DNA from: Planobacterium oryzisoli
Lineage (GTDB): Bacteria; Bacteroidota; Bacteroidia; Flavobacteriales; Weeksellaceae
Reading direction: 5' to 3'
Length of the DNA: 64,000 bases
Assembly (NCBI RefSeq): GCF_015354315.1
Contig: NZ_JADKYY010000006.1
Coordinates: forward strand, 62,001 to 126,000
Within the stretch, counting starts at the first letter, position 1; each line of letters begins with the position of its first letter. The notes below the pieces were generated by a model that was given only the letters and a program-made list of their open reading frames with translations, made no database searches and was not told the DNA's origin. Both the position numbers and the translations under genes were made by a program. This document shows, one piece after another, positions 53,945 to 62,969 of the stretch.

Positions 53945-54781
53945 TTACGATATCCACTGGTTCTCACCAAAATCAGGTTTGCGTTTTTCAAGAAAAGCAT
54001 TTCTACCCTCTTTAGCTTCTTCCGTCATATAGGCAAGACGGGTAGCCTCCCCTGCAAATACTTGCTGTCCAACCATACCGTCGTCGGTAAGGTTCATCGC
54101 AAATTTTAGCATCCGTATTGAAGTAGGTGATTTGGCCAGGATTTCCTGCGCCCATTGGTAGGCCGTCTGCTCCAGGTCCTGATGATCCACCACTTCATTG
54201 ACCATTCCCATCTCAAAGGCTTCCTGGGCACTGTAATTTCGTCCTAAAAAGAATATTTCGCGCGCTTTTTTCTGTCCTACCATTTTTGCCAGATAGGCGG
54301 ATCCGTATCCCCCGTCAAAGCTGGTAACGTCGGCATCCGTTTGCTTGAAGATTGCGTGTTCTTTACTGGCAAGGGTCAGATCGCACACCACATGGAGGGA
54401 GTGCCCTCCACCAACTGCCCAACCGTTTACCACTGCAATGACTGCCTTAGGCATAAATCGAATTAGGCGTTGTACCTCCAGTATGTTAAGCCTATGCCTG
54501 CCGTCGGTCCCTACATAGCCTTTCTCGCCCCGCGCTTTTTGATCACCACCACTGCAGAATGCATGGACCCCGTCCTTGGGACTAGGACCCTCTCCAGTTA
54601 ATAGAACCACTCCAATGGAGGGATCTTCCGAAGCGTCATAAAAAGCATCATAAAGCTCTGAGGTAGTTTGTGGACGAAATGCATTACGTACCTCCGGACG
54701 GTTAAACGCAATTCGTGCTACACCTCCAGACTTTTTATAGGTAATATCTTGGTATTCTTTAACGGTTTTCCATTCGTTCAT
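53945..54781 (-). CDS. menB: 1,4-dihydroxy-2-naphthoyl-CoA synthase
   Basis: Crotonase-fold enzyme that closes the second ring of DHNA-CoA. 278 aa from the ATG at 54781. The oxyanion-hole region is FCSGGDQKARG and the bicarbonate-site region VNGWAVGGGHSLHVVCDLTLAS is conserved, followed by DVTSFDGGYGSAYLAKMVGQK. An in-frame start further upstream overlaps the DUF2007 gene and adds non-family residues. Coupled to menA; respiratory quinone is menaquinone. Confidence 0.96.
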   Translation of the reverse strand: MNEWKTVKEYQDITYKKSGGVARIAFNRPEVRNAFRPQTTSELYDAFYDASEDPSIGVVLLTGEGPSPKDGVHAFCSGGDQKARGEKGYVGTDGRHRLNILEVQRLIRFMPKAVIAVVNGWAVGGGHSLHVVCDLTLASKEHAIFKQTDADVTSFDGGYGSAYLAKMVGQKKAREIFFLGRNYSAQEAFEMGMVNEVVDHQDLEQTAYQWAQEILAKSPTSIRMLKFAMNLTDDGMVGQQVFAGEATRLAYMTEEAKEGRNAFLEKRKPDFGENQWIS

Positions 54782-54851
54782 TGTGGTAATATTTTCGGTA
54801 AAAATAAGTAAAATAAACCCACAAAAAAAGCACGGAATAAGAGACAAATTG

Positions 54852-55079
54852 CTACAGATCTTGTTGGTCTTCCTCCAGTAGAGCCGATTGCTGCAAAATT
54901 TCCAAAGCACGTGCAAAATCCCTCTCTCCTACTTTCAGAAGGTAGTTTTCCGCCACAGGCATCACTGCCACATTATTGACATATTCATTATGTACGTAGG
55001 AAATAATTCCATGGGCTTCCAATAGGCCTTGTGCGATCTGTACTTGGTGCAGCATAAAAGTGCGGTATACGGTTTTCAT
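54852..55079 (-). CDS. DUF2007 small protein
   Basis: 75 aa. The DUF2007 pattern is clear: FMLHQVQIAQGLLEAHGI, VHNEYVNNVAVMPV, and YLLKVGERDFARALEIL. The fold is ferredoxin-like and the family was annotated as a putative signal-transducing protein without real evidence. It lies 10 bp after the amino-acid permease and 70 bp before menB. Confidence 0.85.
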   Translation of the reverse strand: MKTVYRTFMLHQVQIAQGLLEAHGIISYVHNEYVNNVAVMPVAENYLLKVGERDFARALEILQQSALLEEDQQDL

Positions 55080-55089
55080 ACGGATAGAA

Positions 55090-56514
55090 TCATTTACGTT
55101 CTTTGGCGGGAGACTTCTTTCTGTTTATAAAATAGTAAATGGGAAGCCCCAGCAAAATTAGAAGAAAGCCTGGCCAGGTGTAGCCCGGCTTATATACAAT
55201 TAGCAGTACACAAAATAACGTACCAAGTACCAAATATAAGATAGGAGTAAATGGGTACATCCAAGCCCGGTAAGGGCGCTCTCTTTGTGGCTGGGAGATA
55301 CGCATATAAAGAACACCTGCCACGGTGAGCATGTAAAATAGTACAATCACAAAAGAAATCATATCCAAGAGATCCCCATACTGCCCCGAAAGGGCCAGAG
55401 CACTTGCCCACCCCCCTTGCATCCAAAGAGATTTTTCAGGCACATCAAATCGGTTGTTCTCTAGCGCGCTCTTAAAGAAAAGACCGTCGTGGGCCATACT
55501 TTGGTATACCCTGGCCCCGGAAAGTACTAACCCGTTAATGCAGCCAAAGGTGGATACCATCACCAGAACGGCCATGATATACGTTCCCACCGTACCAAAG
55601 AGAACTTGTGATACAGCTACTGCAGGTCGGTTCTTATCTGCGAAGGCAAGGGCATCACGCCCTAATGCGTTTAAATACACTAGGTTAACCAGAAGGTACA
55701 GTAGCATTACCACCGTGGTACCTATCACCATGCTTCTAACTACCGTTTTCTCCGGCGATTTAATTTCTCCGCTCATAAAGGTAACATTCTCCCATGCAAC
55801 AGAACTAAACACCGATCCTACCATCGCTGCAGCAATACCACCCATTAGGGCCATACCACTGATAGGAAGCCACGAGTCGGAAGTAAGGTCATTGCCGAGC
55901 TCTGTCCCCAGATTCTGGAATCCGTTCCATCCCAATCGCGCGTAGTCACTCCAGTGACTGTCTTTCACTAGAAGGAAACCAAACACAATAATTCCCAAAA
56001 GGGCTACAACTTTGGAGGCTGTAAATACGTTCTGTAATAACTTACCATTTTTTACCCCACGTGTATTGATGTACGTGAGAAAAAGCACAACGACAATAGC
56101 CAAAATCTGTACCCAGGTAATACGGAAGGAGCCCCTTACAAAAAGAGGCTCGGAATCATTAAGTACAGGAAATAGATACGCTGTGAATTTGCCGAAGGCC
56201 ATGGCGACAGCAGCAATTGTTCCTGTTTGAATAACACTGAAAAGTCCCCATCCATAAAGAAACCCTGTTTTACGTCCAAAAATTTCCGAAAGATAAGTAT
56301 ACTGCCCTCCTGCCTTAGGAAACATAGAGGATAGTTCCCCATAGGAAATGGCACCTGCTACGGTAAGAACTCCAGTAATAATCCACACCGCAATAACCCA
56401 GTATCCGGACCCTAGATTCCGCATCATATCGGAACTAACAATAAAGATTCCGCTTCCTATCATCGATCCCATCACAAGCATGGTAGCGTCCCACAAATTC
56501 AGTTTTTTCTTCAT
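55090..56514 (-). CDS. APC-superfamily amino acid permease
   Basis: 474 aa with 12 membrane segments. The N-terminal signature LWDATMLVMGSMIGSGIFIVSSD and SYGELSSMFPKAGGQYTYLSE are typical LAT/PotE-type transporters. SVAWENVTFMSGEIKSPEKTV also fits. The substrate is unknown. Leftward unit: permease, DUF2007, menB, menA, UPF0173. A TATATTTA element lies about 17-25 bases upstream of the start. Confidence 0.92.
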   Translation of the reverse strand: MKKKLNLWDATMLVMGSMIGSGIFIVSSDMMRNLGSGYWVIAVWIITGVLTVAGAISYGELSSMFPKAGGQYTYLSEIFGRKTGFLYGWGLFSVIQTGTIAAVAMAFGKFTAYLFPVLNDSEPLFVRGSFRITWVQILAIVVVLFLTYINTRGVKNGKLLQNVFTASKVVALLGIIVFGFLLVKDSHWSDYARLGWNGFQNLGTELGNDLTSDSWLPISGMALMGGIAAAMVGSVFSSVAWENVTFMSGEIKSPEKTVVRSMVIGTTVVMLLYLLVNLVYLNALGRDALAFADKNRPAVAVSQVLFGTVGTYIMAVLVMVSTFGCINGLVLSGARVYQSMAHDGLFFKSALENNRFDVPEKSLWMQGGWASALALSGQYGDLLDMISFVIVLFYMLTVAGVLYMRISQPQRERPYRAWMYPFTPILYLVLGTLFCVLLIVYKPGYTWPGFLLILLGLPIYYFINRKKSPAKERK

Positions 56515-56572
56515 AATGTAGAATAAGAAGTAAATATAAGAGAAATTAGAACTGCCAATACACAGAAAAATG

Positions 56573-56580
56573 TAAATTTG
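56573..56580 (+). promoter_or_regulatory. -7 element for the DUF4920 gene
   Basis: TAAATTTG, a perfect match, 19 bases before the ATG. Confidence 0.5.
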
Positions 56581-56599
56581 GATCTGAAATAGATTTACA

Positions 56600-57094
56600 A
56601 TGAAAAAAATAGCATTTCTAGTCTTGCTTTTGACCTTTTCGATTTTCTCCGCACAGCAGACCGCTAAACCTTCTCCCCCTGAAGGAAAAGCTTTAGTAGG
56701 AGAACTCTACGGTGCGGGCGTGACTTCATCCAATGAGGTTCTTACGGTAGAAGCTCTGCAGACAACCTTGAAGTCCAAAGACAAAGTGGAGAATGTCACT
56801 GTTAGAGGTAAAGTAACTGAAGTGTGTCCGAAAAAAGGATGTTGGGTGAGCATTGAAACGGAAAATAACGAAAGATTTTGCGTAAAAATGAAGGACTATG
56901 CCTTCTTTGTACCCACTGCATTAGAGGGAAAAACAGTATTACTGGAAGGAGTAGCTGAAAACAAAATGCTTTCTGTAGAAGAAGCGCGCCATTATGCAGA
57001 AGATGCCAAACGCTCGGAAGCAGAGATTGATGCGATAACCTCTCCTCAGCGCGAAATTCGCTTTATGGCTGCAGGAATCAAAGTAGTAGAATAA
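56600..57094 (+). CDS. DUF4920 exported protein
   Basis: 164 aa with a signal peptide (KKIAFLVLLLTFSIFSAQQ). The DUF4920 domain is recognised from GELYGAGVTSSNEVLTVE, then VRGKVTEVCPKKGCWVSIET with its two cysteines, and FCVKMKDYAFFVPTALEGK. The fold is OB-like, and the CxxxxC pair could bind a metal or form a disulphide. The function is unknown. A terminator follows. Confidence 0.85.
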   Translation: MKKIAFLVLLLTFSIFSAQQTAKPSPPEGKALVGELYGAGVTSSNEVLTVEALQTTLKSKDKVENVTVRGKVTEVCPKKGCWVSIETENNERFCVKMKDYAFFVPTALEGKTVLLEGVAENKMLSVEEARHYAEDAKRSEAEIDAITSPQREIRFMAAGIKVVE

Positions 57095-57115
57095 GTGCCG
57101 CACCTAAGAAATGAC

Positions 57116-57146
57116 AAGCTGGGATTCTTTGTTCCCAGCTTTTCTT
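57116..57146 (+). terminator. Terminator after the DUF4920 gene
   Basis: AAGCTGGG and CCCAGCTT form an 8-bp stem with a 10-nt loop, then TTCTTTTTT. Confidence 0.85.
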
Positions 57147-57148
57147 TT

Positions 57149-58252
57149 TTATAGAATCTGAAAATTAACCGGGGCGTCAAGTTTGGGATACAGACTTTGG
57201 GACACAAACCGTTTGTCCGTGCAGTCTAGCTCTTCCCAGCCTTTTTTCTTCCCACAATCTCCTACTTCCACCACTATAGGAATAAATTCTATGTCCAGGG
57301 AGTCAGGTTTCTTTTCCTCTCGATACTGCACGGCAATATCCAAAACGCATGGAAAATCGGTATTGAGTTTCACATTCCTGTATATGATATCGTAATGACT
57401 CTCCCTGTTTTCGGGTAGTGCAAAATATTGTTCATAACCTAATGTATCACCCTGGTACTTCCCAATTGCCACCAGACAATAATATAAAGCTATAGTGTAG
57501 TATTTTCGAGTTTGCTGTCGTTGGTAATCCTTTTCATAGTGGCCACCTTCAAACAAAATGGTAGGCAGTCCTAAGCGCATAAAATTATCGCCCGTTGAGG
57601 TGGGATAATACTCGTCGCTATAACGGGCAATATTCTCAGGAATTAACTCTCGGAGATGATGCGCCGTATCAGAAATAATTTTCATCGCTCTTTTTCGTAC
57701 GGGAGTAATGCTTCGTGAGCTATCTTGGGATGGCGCCAAGAAAGATAGCGTTGCAGGATGCATCCCGTCTGTGGAGAATATGGTTCGCTGCTCGTGCAGG
57801 TTCAATCCGAAATCATATGTCCCACCTAAGGCTAATTCTACCAAAAGAGGAAGTTCCTTACTGGAACGTTTTATAAAATCTCTATTCAAATCAATCTCCA
57901 CGGCATTTCTGCGGGTCCAAAGCGCAGATCCGTCGGGATTAAGCATTACTATAAAATCCAAAGTGATTTCAGCAAACAAATTATCGTAAAGAGGCGAGTC
58001 CTTTAGACTGTAGAGCATATCAAGTAAAGCGTGTGTGGCATTACTCTCATTCCCGTGCATCTGGGACCACGCTAAGACCTTTTTGTTACCTCTTCCAACA
58101 CGCAACATATATATCGGAACACCTAGAGTAGAAGTACCAATCTGCTTCACATAATCGCTGAGATTTTCGCAGAGGAATTTTTCAAGGGAACTGGGCGCTA
58201 TATAACGGTATGGAAAATTAGGCTCTTGTTGGTAAATATTTTCAAATCGCAT
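57149..58252 (-). CDS. M14-family zinc carboxypeptidase
   Basis: 367 aa. The zinc ligands His and Glu are in WSQMHGNESNATHALLD and the third His probably in FGLNLHEQRTIF. NPDGSALWTRRNAVEIDLNRDF carries the Arg that holds the substrate carboxylate. The catalytic Glu is likely in TILFEGGHYEKD. There is no signal peptide, so it probably acts in the cytosol on peptides or modified amino acids. Start at 58252 chosen for the family N-terminus. It is convergent with the DUF4920 gene. Confidence 0.85.
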   Translation of the reverse strand: MRFENIYQQEPNFPYRYIAPSSLEKFLCENLSDYVKQIGTSTLGVPIYMLRVGRGNKKVLAWSQMHGNESNATHALLDMLYSLKDSPLYDNLFAEITLDFIVMLNPDGSALWTRRNAVEIDLNRDFIKRSSKELPLLVELALGGTYDFGLNLHEQRTIFSTDGMHPATLSFLAPSQDSSRSITPVRKRAMKIISDTAHHLRELIPENIARYSDEYYPTSTGDNFMRLGLPTILFEGGHYEKDYQRQQTRKYYTIALYYCLVAIGKYQGDTLGYEQYFALPENRESHYDIIYRNVKLNTDFPCVLDIAVQYREEKKPDSLDIEFIPIVVEVGDCGKKKGWEELDCTDKRFVSQSLYPKLDAPVNFQIL

Positions 58253-58279
58253 GGGATAAACACGTGTTACAAAAGCCAA

Positions 58280-58583
58280 AAATAAGCTTAATTGATCATG
58301 TACCGAAATTTACAAATGAAAACAGCCTTAAACAATAGTAAATGACAGAGTGTCTGTGGAAAATTTTGTGGATTGCCAATAATTTAACGTGATAAAAATA
58401 AATATCACTAAATGAGTTATTTATAACTTTCAATTAAAGCATTTTAATAATACTACTTTAAGTTGAATTAAAGAGTTAAAAAATGAATTACCAGTTACTA
58501 AATTAAACATTAGCTTCTTAATTTGCATACAATTGTAAAACATGTATACATTTGTAAAAAATATCAAAAATGCCCATTTTTGT
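58280..58583. other. AT-rich gap before terC
   Basis: No gene seen. The notable content is a direct repeat, ACAATTGTAAAA and ACATTTGTAAAA, about 18 bp apart at 58529-58560; the second copy includes a TACATTTG -7 match. Similar ACATTTGTAAA text recurs before the XRE gene at 59820. Confidence 0.5.
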
Positions 58584-58591
58584 TATATTTG
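58584..58591 (+). promoter_or_regulatory. -7 element for terC
   Basis: TATATTTG, a perfect match, 15 bases before the ATG at 58607. Confidence 0.55.
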
Positions 58592-58606
58592 CGCATAATT
58601 TATACT

Positions 58607-59698
58607 ATGAGTAATGAACTTCTGTTTCTTGGAGGATTTTTAGTGTTCATCACTATAATTCTCGCCATTGACTTGAATATGGGTAAAAAGTCAGGTGGCA
58701 TTGTAACTATGAAAAAAGCGGGAATAATGAGCTTTTTTGTGGTGGCACTATCCATGTGCTTCTATTTTGTCCTTATAACCTACGGCCACCTACTCCACGG
58801 CATTGACTCGATGGAAAAACTACAGGAGGTTATTACCAAGCACAAGCACCCTGTGCGCATTGTCCCGGATAACCTTGACTTATCCCTTCAGCTCTATAAT
58901 CAGAATCTAGGACTGGAATACTTAACCGGGTATATTGTGGAATATGCACTTTCGGTAGATAATATCTTTGTAATGATACTTATTTTCGGTGCTTTTGGAG
59001 TGGCAGAGAAGAACTACCACCGTGTACTGTTCTGGGGAATTCTGGGCGCAATAGTCATGCGCTTCATTTTTATTTTTGTAGGTGCTGCCCTAATCGCCAA
59101 ATTTGGGTGGATTATGTACGTTTTTGGGGCCTTTCTAGTGATTACAGGTATTAAGATGTTTCTCGATAAAGACAAGGAAGAGAAAATCGACACGCAAAAC
59201 CATCCGGTAGTGCGCTTTGCCAACAAGTATTTTAAAGTGCACAACCACTTTGTAGGAGACAAATTCTGGGTGACTATCGACGGTGTTAAGAAAATGACCC
59301 CACTGTTTTTGGTTTTGTTAATCATAGAAGCTACGGATTTGATATTCGCGGTAGACAGTATCCCCGCGATCTTTTCAGTCACGCACGATCCCTATGTGGT
59401 GTTTTTTTCCAACATATTTGCTATCATTGGACTTAGAAGTATGTTCTTTTTGCTGGCGGGAATCATTGATAAATTTCGTTTTCTTAAGGTTGGACTCGCG
59501 CTGCTCCTGACCTTCATCGGAGTTAAAATGCTTTTACACGGACAGCTTAAAGAAATAGGTTTTGAAACCTCCCATTCCCTTCTTATCATAGTATCTATCT
59601 TAGGAGTAAGTATTCTGGCATCTCTGATATTTCCTGAAAAGAAAAAGGATAGGACGTTAAAATATGATCCTAAACACGATGATCAGTTTAGACACTAA
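58607..59698 (+). CDS. TerC-family membrane protein
   Basis: 363 aa integral membrane protein with about eight segments. EYALSVDNIFVMILIFGAF and the second EATDLIFAVDSIPAIFSVT are the TerC acidic motifs implicated in metal (Mn2+) handling in homologues; tellurite resistance gave the family its name. No other ter genes are present, so a metal export role, perhaps to protect or load exported proteins, is the likelier job. Start at 58607 follows the -7 element. Confidence 0.92.
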   Translation: MSNELLFLGGFLVFITIILAIDLNMGKKSGGIVTMKKAGIMSFFVVALSMCFYFVLITYGHLLHGIDSMEKLQEVITKHKHPVRIVPDNLDLSLQLYNQNLGLEYLTGYIVEYALSVDNIFVMILIFGAFGVAEKNYHRVLFWGILGAIVMRFIFIFVGAALIAKFGWIMYVFGAFLVITGIKMFLDKDKEEKIDTQNHPVVRFANKYFKVHNHFVGDKFWVTIDGVKKMTPLFLVLLIIEATDLIFAVDSIPAIFSVTHDPYVVFFSNIFAIIGLRSMFFLLAGIIDKFRFLKVGLALLLTFIGVKMLLHGQLKEIGFETSHSLLIIVSILGVSILASLIFPEKKKDRTLKYDPKHDDQFRH

Positions 59699-59727
59699 AG
59701 TAAACAATTTAACTTTTAAATTATTGT

Positions 59728-59758
59728 AAGCCAGCGTATTTCGCTGGCTTTTACTTTT
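59728..59758 (+). terminator. Terminator after terC
   Basis: AAGCCAGCG and CGCTGGCTT form a 9-bp stem, then TTACTTTTG. Confidence 0.82.
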
Positions 59759-59818
59759 GTAAATAACAGTTGTTTAGTTTAGTTTACAGTTGTATTTTGT
59801 GAATTGGAAGGGGAATGT

Positions 59819-59840
59819 TACATTTGTAAATACAATTTAC
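59819..59840 (+). promoter_or_regulatory. Promoter with palindromic operator for the XRE gene
   Basis: TACATTTG (59819-59826) is a perfect -7 match. Immediately downstream, GTAAAT and ATTTAC (59826-59840) form an inverted repeat spaced by ACA and running up to the start codon, a likely autoregulatory site. Further GTAAA/TTTAC half-sites occur at 59759-59789. Confidence 0.55.
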
Positions 59841-60401
59841 ATGTTTATGAGTCTCAACACGCGCATTTCCCAGCTTATAGAATACACGCAACTTTCACTT
59901 TCCGAATTTGCCGATAAAGTTGACGTACAGCGTTCCTCCATTTCTCATATTACTTCGGGACGCAATAAACCCTCCTTAGATTTTTTAATCAAAGTAAAGG
60001 ACACCTACCCCTTGCTTCGATGGGAATGGCTTATAGAAGGCGAAGGTCCCATGCTCGAGCAGGAAAGTTCTACTCCTACAAATCAAATTCCTACACCAAC
60101 CTCCCCTGCCGACTTATTTGCTTTAATCAACGATGAGAACTTTGGCCGGACGGAAAGTGAGGATACTTTACAGGCAGTTACCTCCAGAATGAATTTTGAA
60201 ACGCCACCAGAATCCACTGAGCTGCCACAGGATAGGGCTCAAGAAGCTACAGAGCATTCTCAGCGATTAGAGACCAATGCATCTGCAAACACATTAGTTT
60301 CCCCAAATTCTAAACCGCTGAAGAGAATCATCCTATTTTTTCAGGACGGCTCATTTGAAAGTTACGAGCAACAAAATATCCCCCACATAAGTGGAGGATA
60401 G
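59841..60401 (+). CDS. XRE-family regulator with long disordered tail
   Basis: 186 aa. The HTH occupies residues 1-70 (LSEFADKVDVQRSSISHITSG; RWEWLIEGEGPML). Residues 75-165 are rich in Ser, Thr, Pro and Glu with no visible fold. The final 20 residues (KPLKRIILFFQDGSFESYEQ) are a hydrophobic, conserved-looking tail that may be an interaction motif. There is no peptidase domain of the CI/LexA type. The layout is of a kind seen in other flavobacterial XRE proteins. The palindrome at 59826-59840 suggests self-regulation. Confidence 0.8.
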   Translation: MFMSLNTRISQLIEYTQLSLSEFADKVDVQRSSISHITSGRNKPSLDFLIKVKDTYPLLRWEWLIEGEGPMLEQESSTPTNQIPTPTSPADLFALINDENFGRTESEDTLQAVTSRMNFETPPESTELPQDRAQEATEHSQRLETNASANTLVSPNSKPLKRIILFFQDGSFESYEQQNIPHISGG

Positions 60402-60428
60402 TCTATAGTAATGTAGCAGCTAGACGCT

Positions 60429-61088
60429 CTATGATTCAAACTGCATTTCAGGAATGGTTCCTTCGATTAGAAGCGGCGCCTCAGTCAGCTCCACTATTTT
60501 TTCCACACTGACCCCTGGGGCGCGTTCCAGTAGCTTAAGCCCGTTCGGTGTAACTTCCATCACTGCCAGATTAGAGACTATCTTTCTCACGCACTGTACA
60601 CCTGTTAAAGGTAGAGTACATTCACGTAGAACCTTGCTTTCCCCCTCCTTATTGGTATGCATCATGGCAACAATGATATTTTCGGCCGAGGCCACCAAAT
60701 CCATCGCTCCCCCCATTCCCTTTACCATCTTTCCCGGAATTTTCCAGTTAGCTATATCTCCCTTCTCCGATACTTCCATAGCACCCAGTATGGTCAAATC
60801 CACTTTTTGACTACGGATCATTCCAAAGCTAAAAGCAGAATCAAAAAACGAAGCACCCGGTAGCGTAGTTATAGTCTGTTTACCTGCATTGATTATATCT
60901 GCATCTTCCTCACCTTCAAAGGGGAAAGGCCCCATACCAAGCACCCCATTCTCGCTTTGAAACTCTACATTTAGGTTTTCCGGAACGTAGTTGGCAACGA
61001 GCGTAGGTATACCAATACCTAGATTAACATAATACCCGTCTTTGACCTCCTTGGCAATGCGCTGGGCTATTTGTTCTTTATTTAACAT
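60429..61088 (-). CDS. scoB: 3-oxoacid CoA-transferase subunit B
   Basis: Transfers CoA from succinyl-CoA to acetoacetate or a related acid. 219 aa. The active-site Glu is in FQSENGVLGMGPFP and the family start GYYVNLGIGIPTLVANYVP is present. It pairs with subunit A, 6 bp upstream. The pair allows use of ketone bodies or branched keto acids; the exact acid is uncertain. Confidence 0.94.
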   Translation of the reverse strand: MLNKEQIAQRIAKEVKDGYYVNLGIGIPTLVANYVPENLNVEFQSENGVLGMGPFPFEGEEDADIINAGKQTITTLPGASFFDSAFSFGMIRSQKVDLTILGAMEVSEKGDIANWKIPGKMVKGMGGAMDLVASAENIIVAMMHTNKEGESKVLRECTLPLTGVQCVRKIVSNLAVMEVTPNGLKLLERAPGVSVEKIVELTEAPLLIEGTIPEMQFES

Positions 61089-61094
61089 CCGTAT

Positions 61095-61793
61095 TTATTT
61101 TTTTCTCGTTGTGCGTTGTTCTATTCTTTTTTCGTACACCTCTCCTTGGAAAATGCGCTGTACCATAATTCCAGGAATGTGGATGGCATTGGGATCCAGT
61201 TCACCCACTGGCACCAAGTGTTCTACCTCTGCGATAGTGATCTTTGCAGCACCTGCCATAGGATGATTGAAATTTCTTGCAGATCCTCTAAAAATAAGAT
61301 TTCCGGCATAATCACCTTTCCAGGCTTTTACAATTGCAAAATCTGCTTGGAAAGCATGTTCTAATATATGCATCTTACCATTGAACTCACGTTGTTCTTT
61401 ACCCTGGGCAACTTCCGTTCCGTATCCAGCCGGAGTATAGAAGGCTGGAATCCCTGCCTGGGCTGCCCTGCATTTTTCTGCAAGAGTTCCTTGTGGGGTA
61501 AGTTCCACCTCGAGCTCACCGGAGAGCATTTGCCTCTCAAATTCTGCATTCTCACCCACATAAGAGGATATCATTTTCTTGATTTGCCTACCCTTAAGTA
61601 GTAACCCCAAGCCAAAATCATCTACACCTGCATTGTTGGAAATGCAAGTCAAATCAGTGACCTGGCTCTGGGACAGCGCTTTTATACAATTTTCAGGAAT
61701 TCCACACAACCCAAAACCTCCCAGCATCAAGGTCATACCACTTTCAATTCCCGCAATTGCGGCCTGGGAATCCGCTACTCTTTTATCAATCAT
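61095..61793 (-). CDS. scoA: 3-oxoacid CoA-transferase subunit A
   Basis: 232 aa. [19 protein letters not shown] at the N-terminus and [21 protein letters not shown] are diagnostic of subunit A. It is 6 bp before scoB. A leftward two-gene unit; no clear terminator between scoB and the XRE gene. Confidence 0.94.
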   Translation of the reverse strand: MIDKRVADSQAAIAGIESGMTLMLGGFGLCGIPENCIKALSQSQVTDLTCISNNAGVDDFGLGLLLKGRQIKKMISSYVGENAEFERQMLSGELEVELTPQGTLAEKCRAAQAGIPAFYTPAGYGTEVAQGKEQREFNGKMHILEHAFQADFAIVKAWKGDYAGNLIFRGSARNFNHPMAGAAKITIAEVEHLVPVGELDPNAIHIPGIMVQRIFQGEVYEKRIEQRTTRKK

Positions 61794-61888
61794 TTTAAGC
61801 TTAGTTTGAATTTACTGCATTAAAAGCAGGTTTCTAAAATACATACAAATTACCATTCCGTGCAAACTGGCTTTTCCTAGACTGTACT

Positions 61889-62788
61889 TTAACGCAAAGG
61901 CAGGGAACGAGCTGGCAGGGGCACATATTCATCCCCCTCACCTACTACTTTGGGAAATACCTCGTGGTTCTGATAGTACCAGTCTTCTCTTGCTTTAGCA
62001 ATACGTGCCTTATCCGCACTTACAAAGTTCCAGTCGATATAGTGTTGTTCCTGTAAAGGTTCTCCACCAAATAAATACAACGTCGTGCCACTTTGCATTT
62101 GAAAACTGCAAAGCTTCGCATCCTTAGCTATAATTAGCTGCTTACCACCCATAAGCTGCCCTTCAAGCGTGACCTGTCCTTCGAGGATATACATAGCCAC
62201 CTCACCATAAAGCTCTTCTCCAATATCAATAAAAGCATCTTGGGGGGTAAAAATTTCGAGAAAGTAAAATTTCGAATACGCTTTCACTGGGGAGATTTTA
62301 TCCATAAGCGTACCGGCGATGAGCCTGTAGCGCACTGAATTTATATACCATAAGGGAATTTCCGTACTCTCCACATGTTGGAAAGTGGGACTCATTTGTT
62401 CTTTATCCAGAGGCAGGGCCACCCAGATCTGCAAGCCATGGAGAACTTTAGCCTTATCCCGTAAACGGTCTGGAGTCCGCTCGGAGTGCACTACCCCTTT
62501 TCCAGCACTCATCCAGTTCACCGCTCCAGGAGTGATTTCCATCTGATTACCAAGACTATCTCGGTGCATTAGAGCGCCTTCAAACAAAAAGGTGAGCGTG
62601 GAAAGACCAATATGTGGATGCGGTGCAATATCTAGATTTTCATCCGCCGAGAGATTTTTTGGTCCCATGTGGTCAATAAAAACAAACGGACCCACATTTT
62701 TCTTTTGCACAAATGGCAGCAATCTTCCAACCAGAAAATTGCCAATGTCGGCCGCTTTCTCCTCGATAATTAGACTGATATTGGACAT
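61889..62788 (-). CDS. Pirin-family cupin protein
   Basis: 299 aa bicupin. The metal-binding His residues are in FVFIDHMGPKNL and IAPHPHIGLSTLTFLFEG, with the Glu in VNWMSAGKGVVHSERTP. Pirins bind iron or nickel and some act as quercetinases; the role here is unknown. It has its own promoter region upstream near 62800. Cytosolic. Confidence 0.92.
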   Translation of the reverse strand: MSNISLIIEEKAADIGNFLVGRLLPFVQKKNVGPFVFIDHMGPKNLSADENLDIAPHPHIGLSTLTFLFEGALMHRDSLGNQMEITPGAVNWMSAGKGVVHSERTPDRLRDKAKVLHGLQIWVALPLDKEQMSPTFQHVESTEIPLWYINSVRYRLIAGTLMDKISPVKAYSKFYFLEIFTPQDAFIDIGEELYGEVAMYILEGQVTLEGQLMGGKQLIIAKDAKLCSFQMQSGTTLYLFGGEPLQEQHYIDWNFVSADKARIAKAREDWYYQNHEVFPKVVGEGDEYVPLPARSLPLR

Positions 62789-62890
62789 AGTATTCTCTAT
62801 AGTAGTACCATTCTAAGGTACACATTTTCTTTTACTGTACTAATTGATCTATAAAACCAGTACTCTATTTGTAAAACAAAATAATTATTG

Positions 62891-62898
62891 TATTTTTG
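62891..62898 (+). promoter_or_regulatory. -7 element for rplS
   Basis: TATTTTTG, a perfect match, with a TTTG about 20 bases upstream as -33. Transcription starts near 62903, leaving a leader of about 67 nt. Confidence 0.65.
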
Positions 62899-62902
62899 CA
62901 AA

Positions 62903-62969
62903 CCGTTAACCAACCTCTGACGAAGGACGTGCACGTTGCTTAGCGTAAAAATCTATTTTTAAAAATACA
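62903..62969 (+). promoter_or_regulatory. Structured rplS leader (possible L19 autoregulatory element)
   Basis: The leader contains a nested hairpin at 62920-62946: outer ACG/CGT, middle AAG/CTT and inner ACG/CGT around a TGCA loop, with small bulges. Such leaders let ribosomal proteins repress their own translation. L19 leaders are known in other groups; whether this one matches a described flavobacterial motif I cannot say. Confidence 0.4.
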
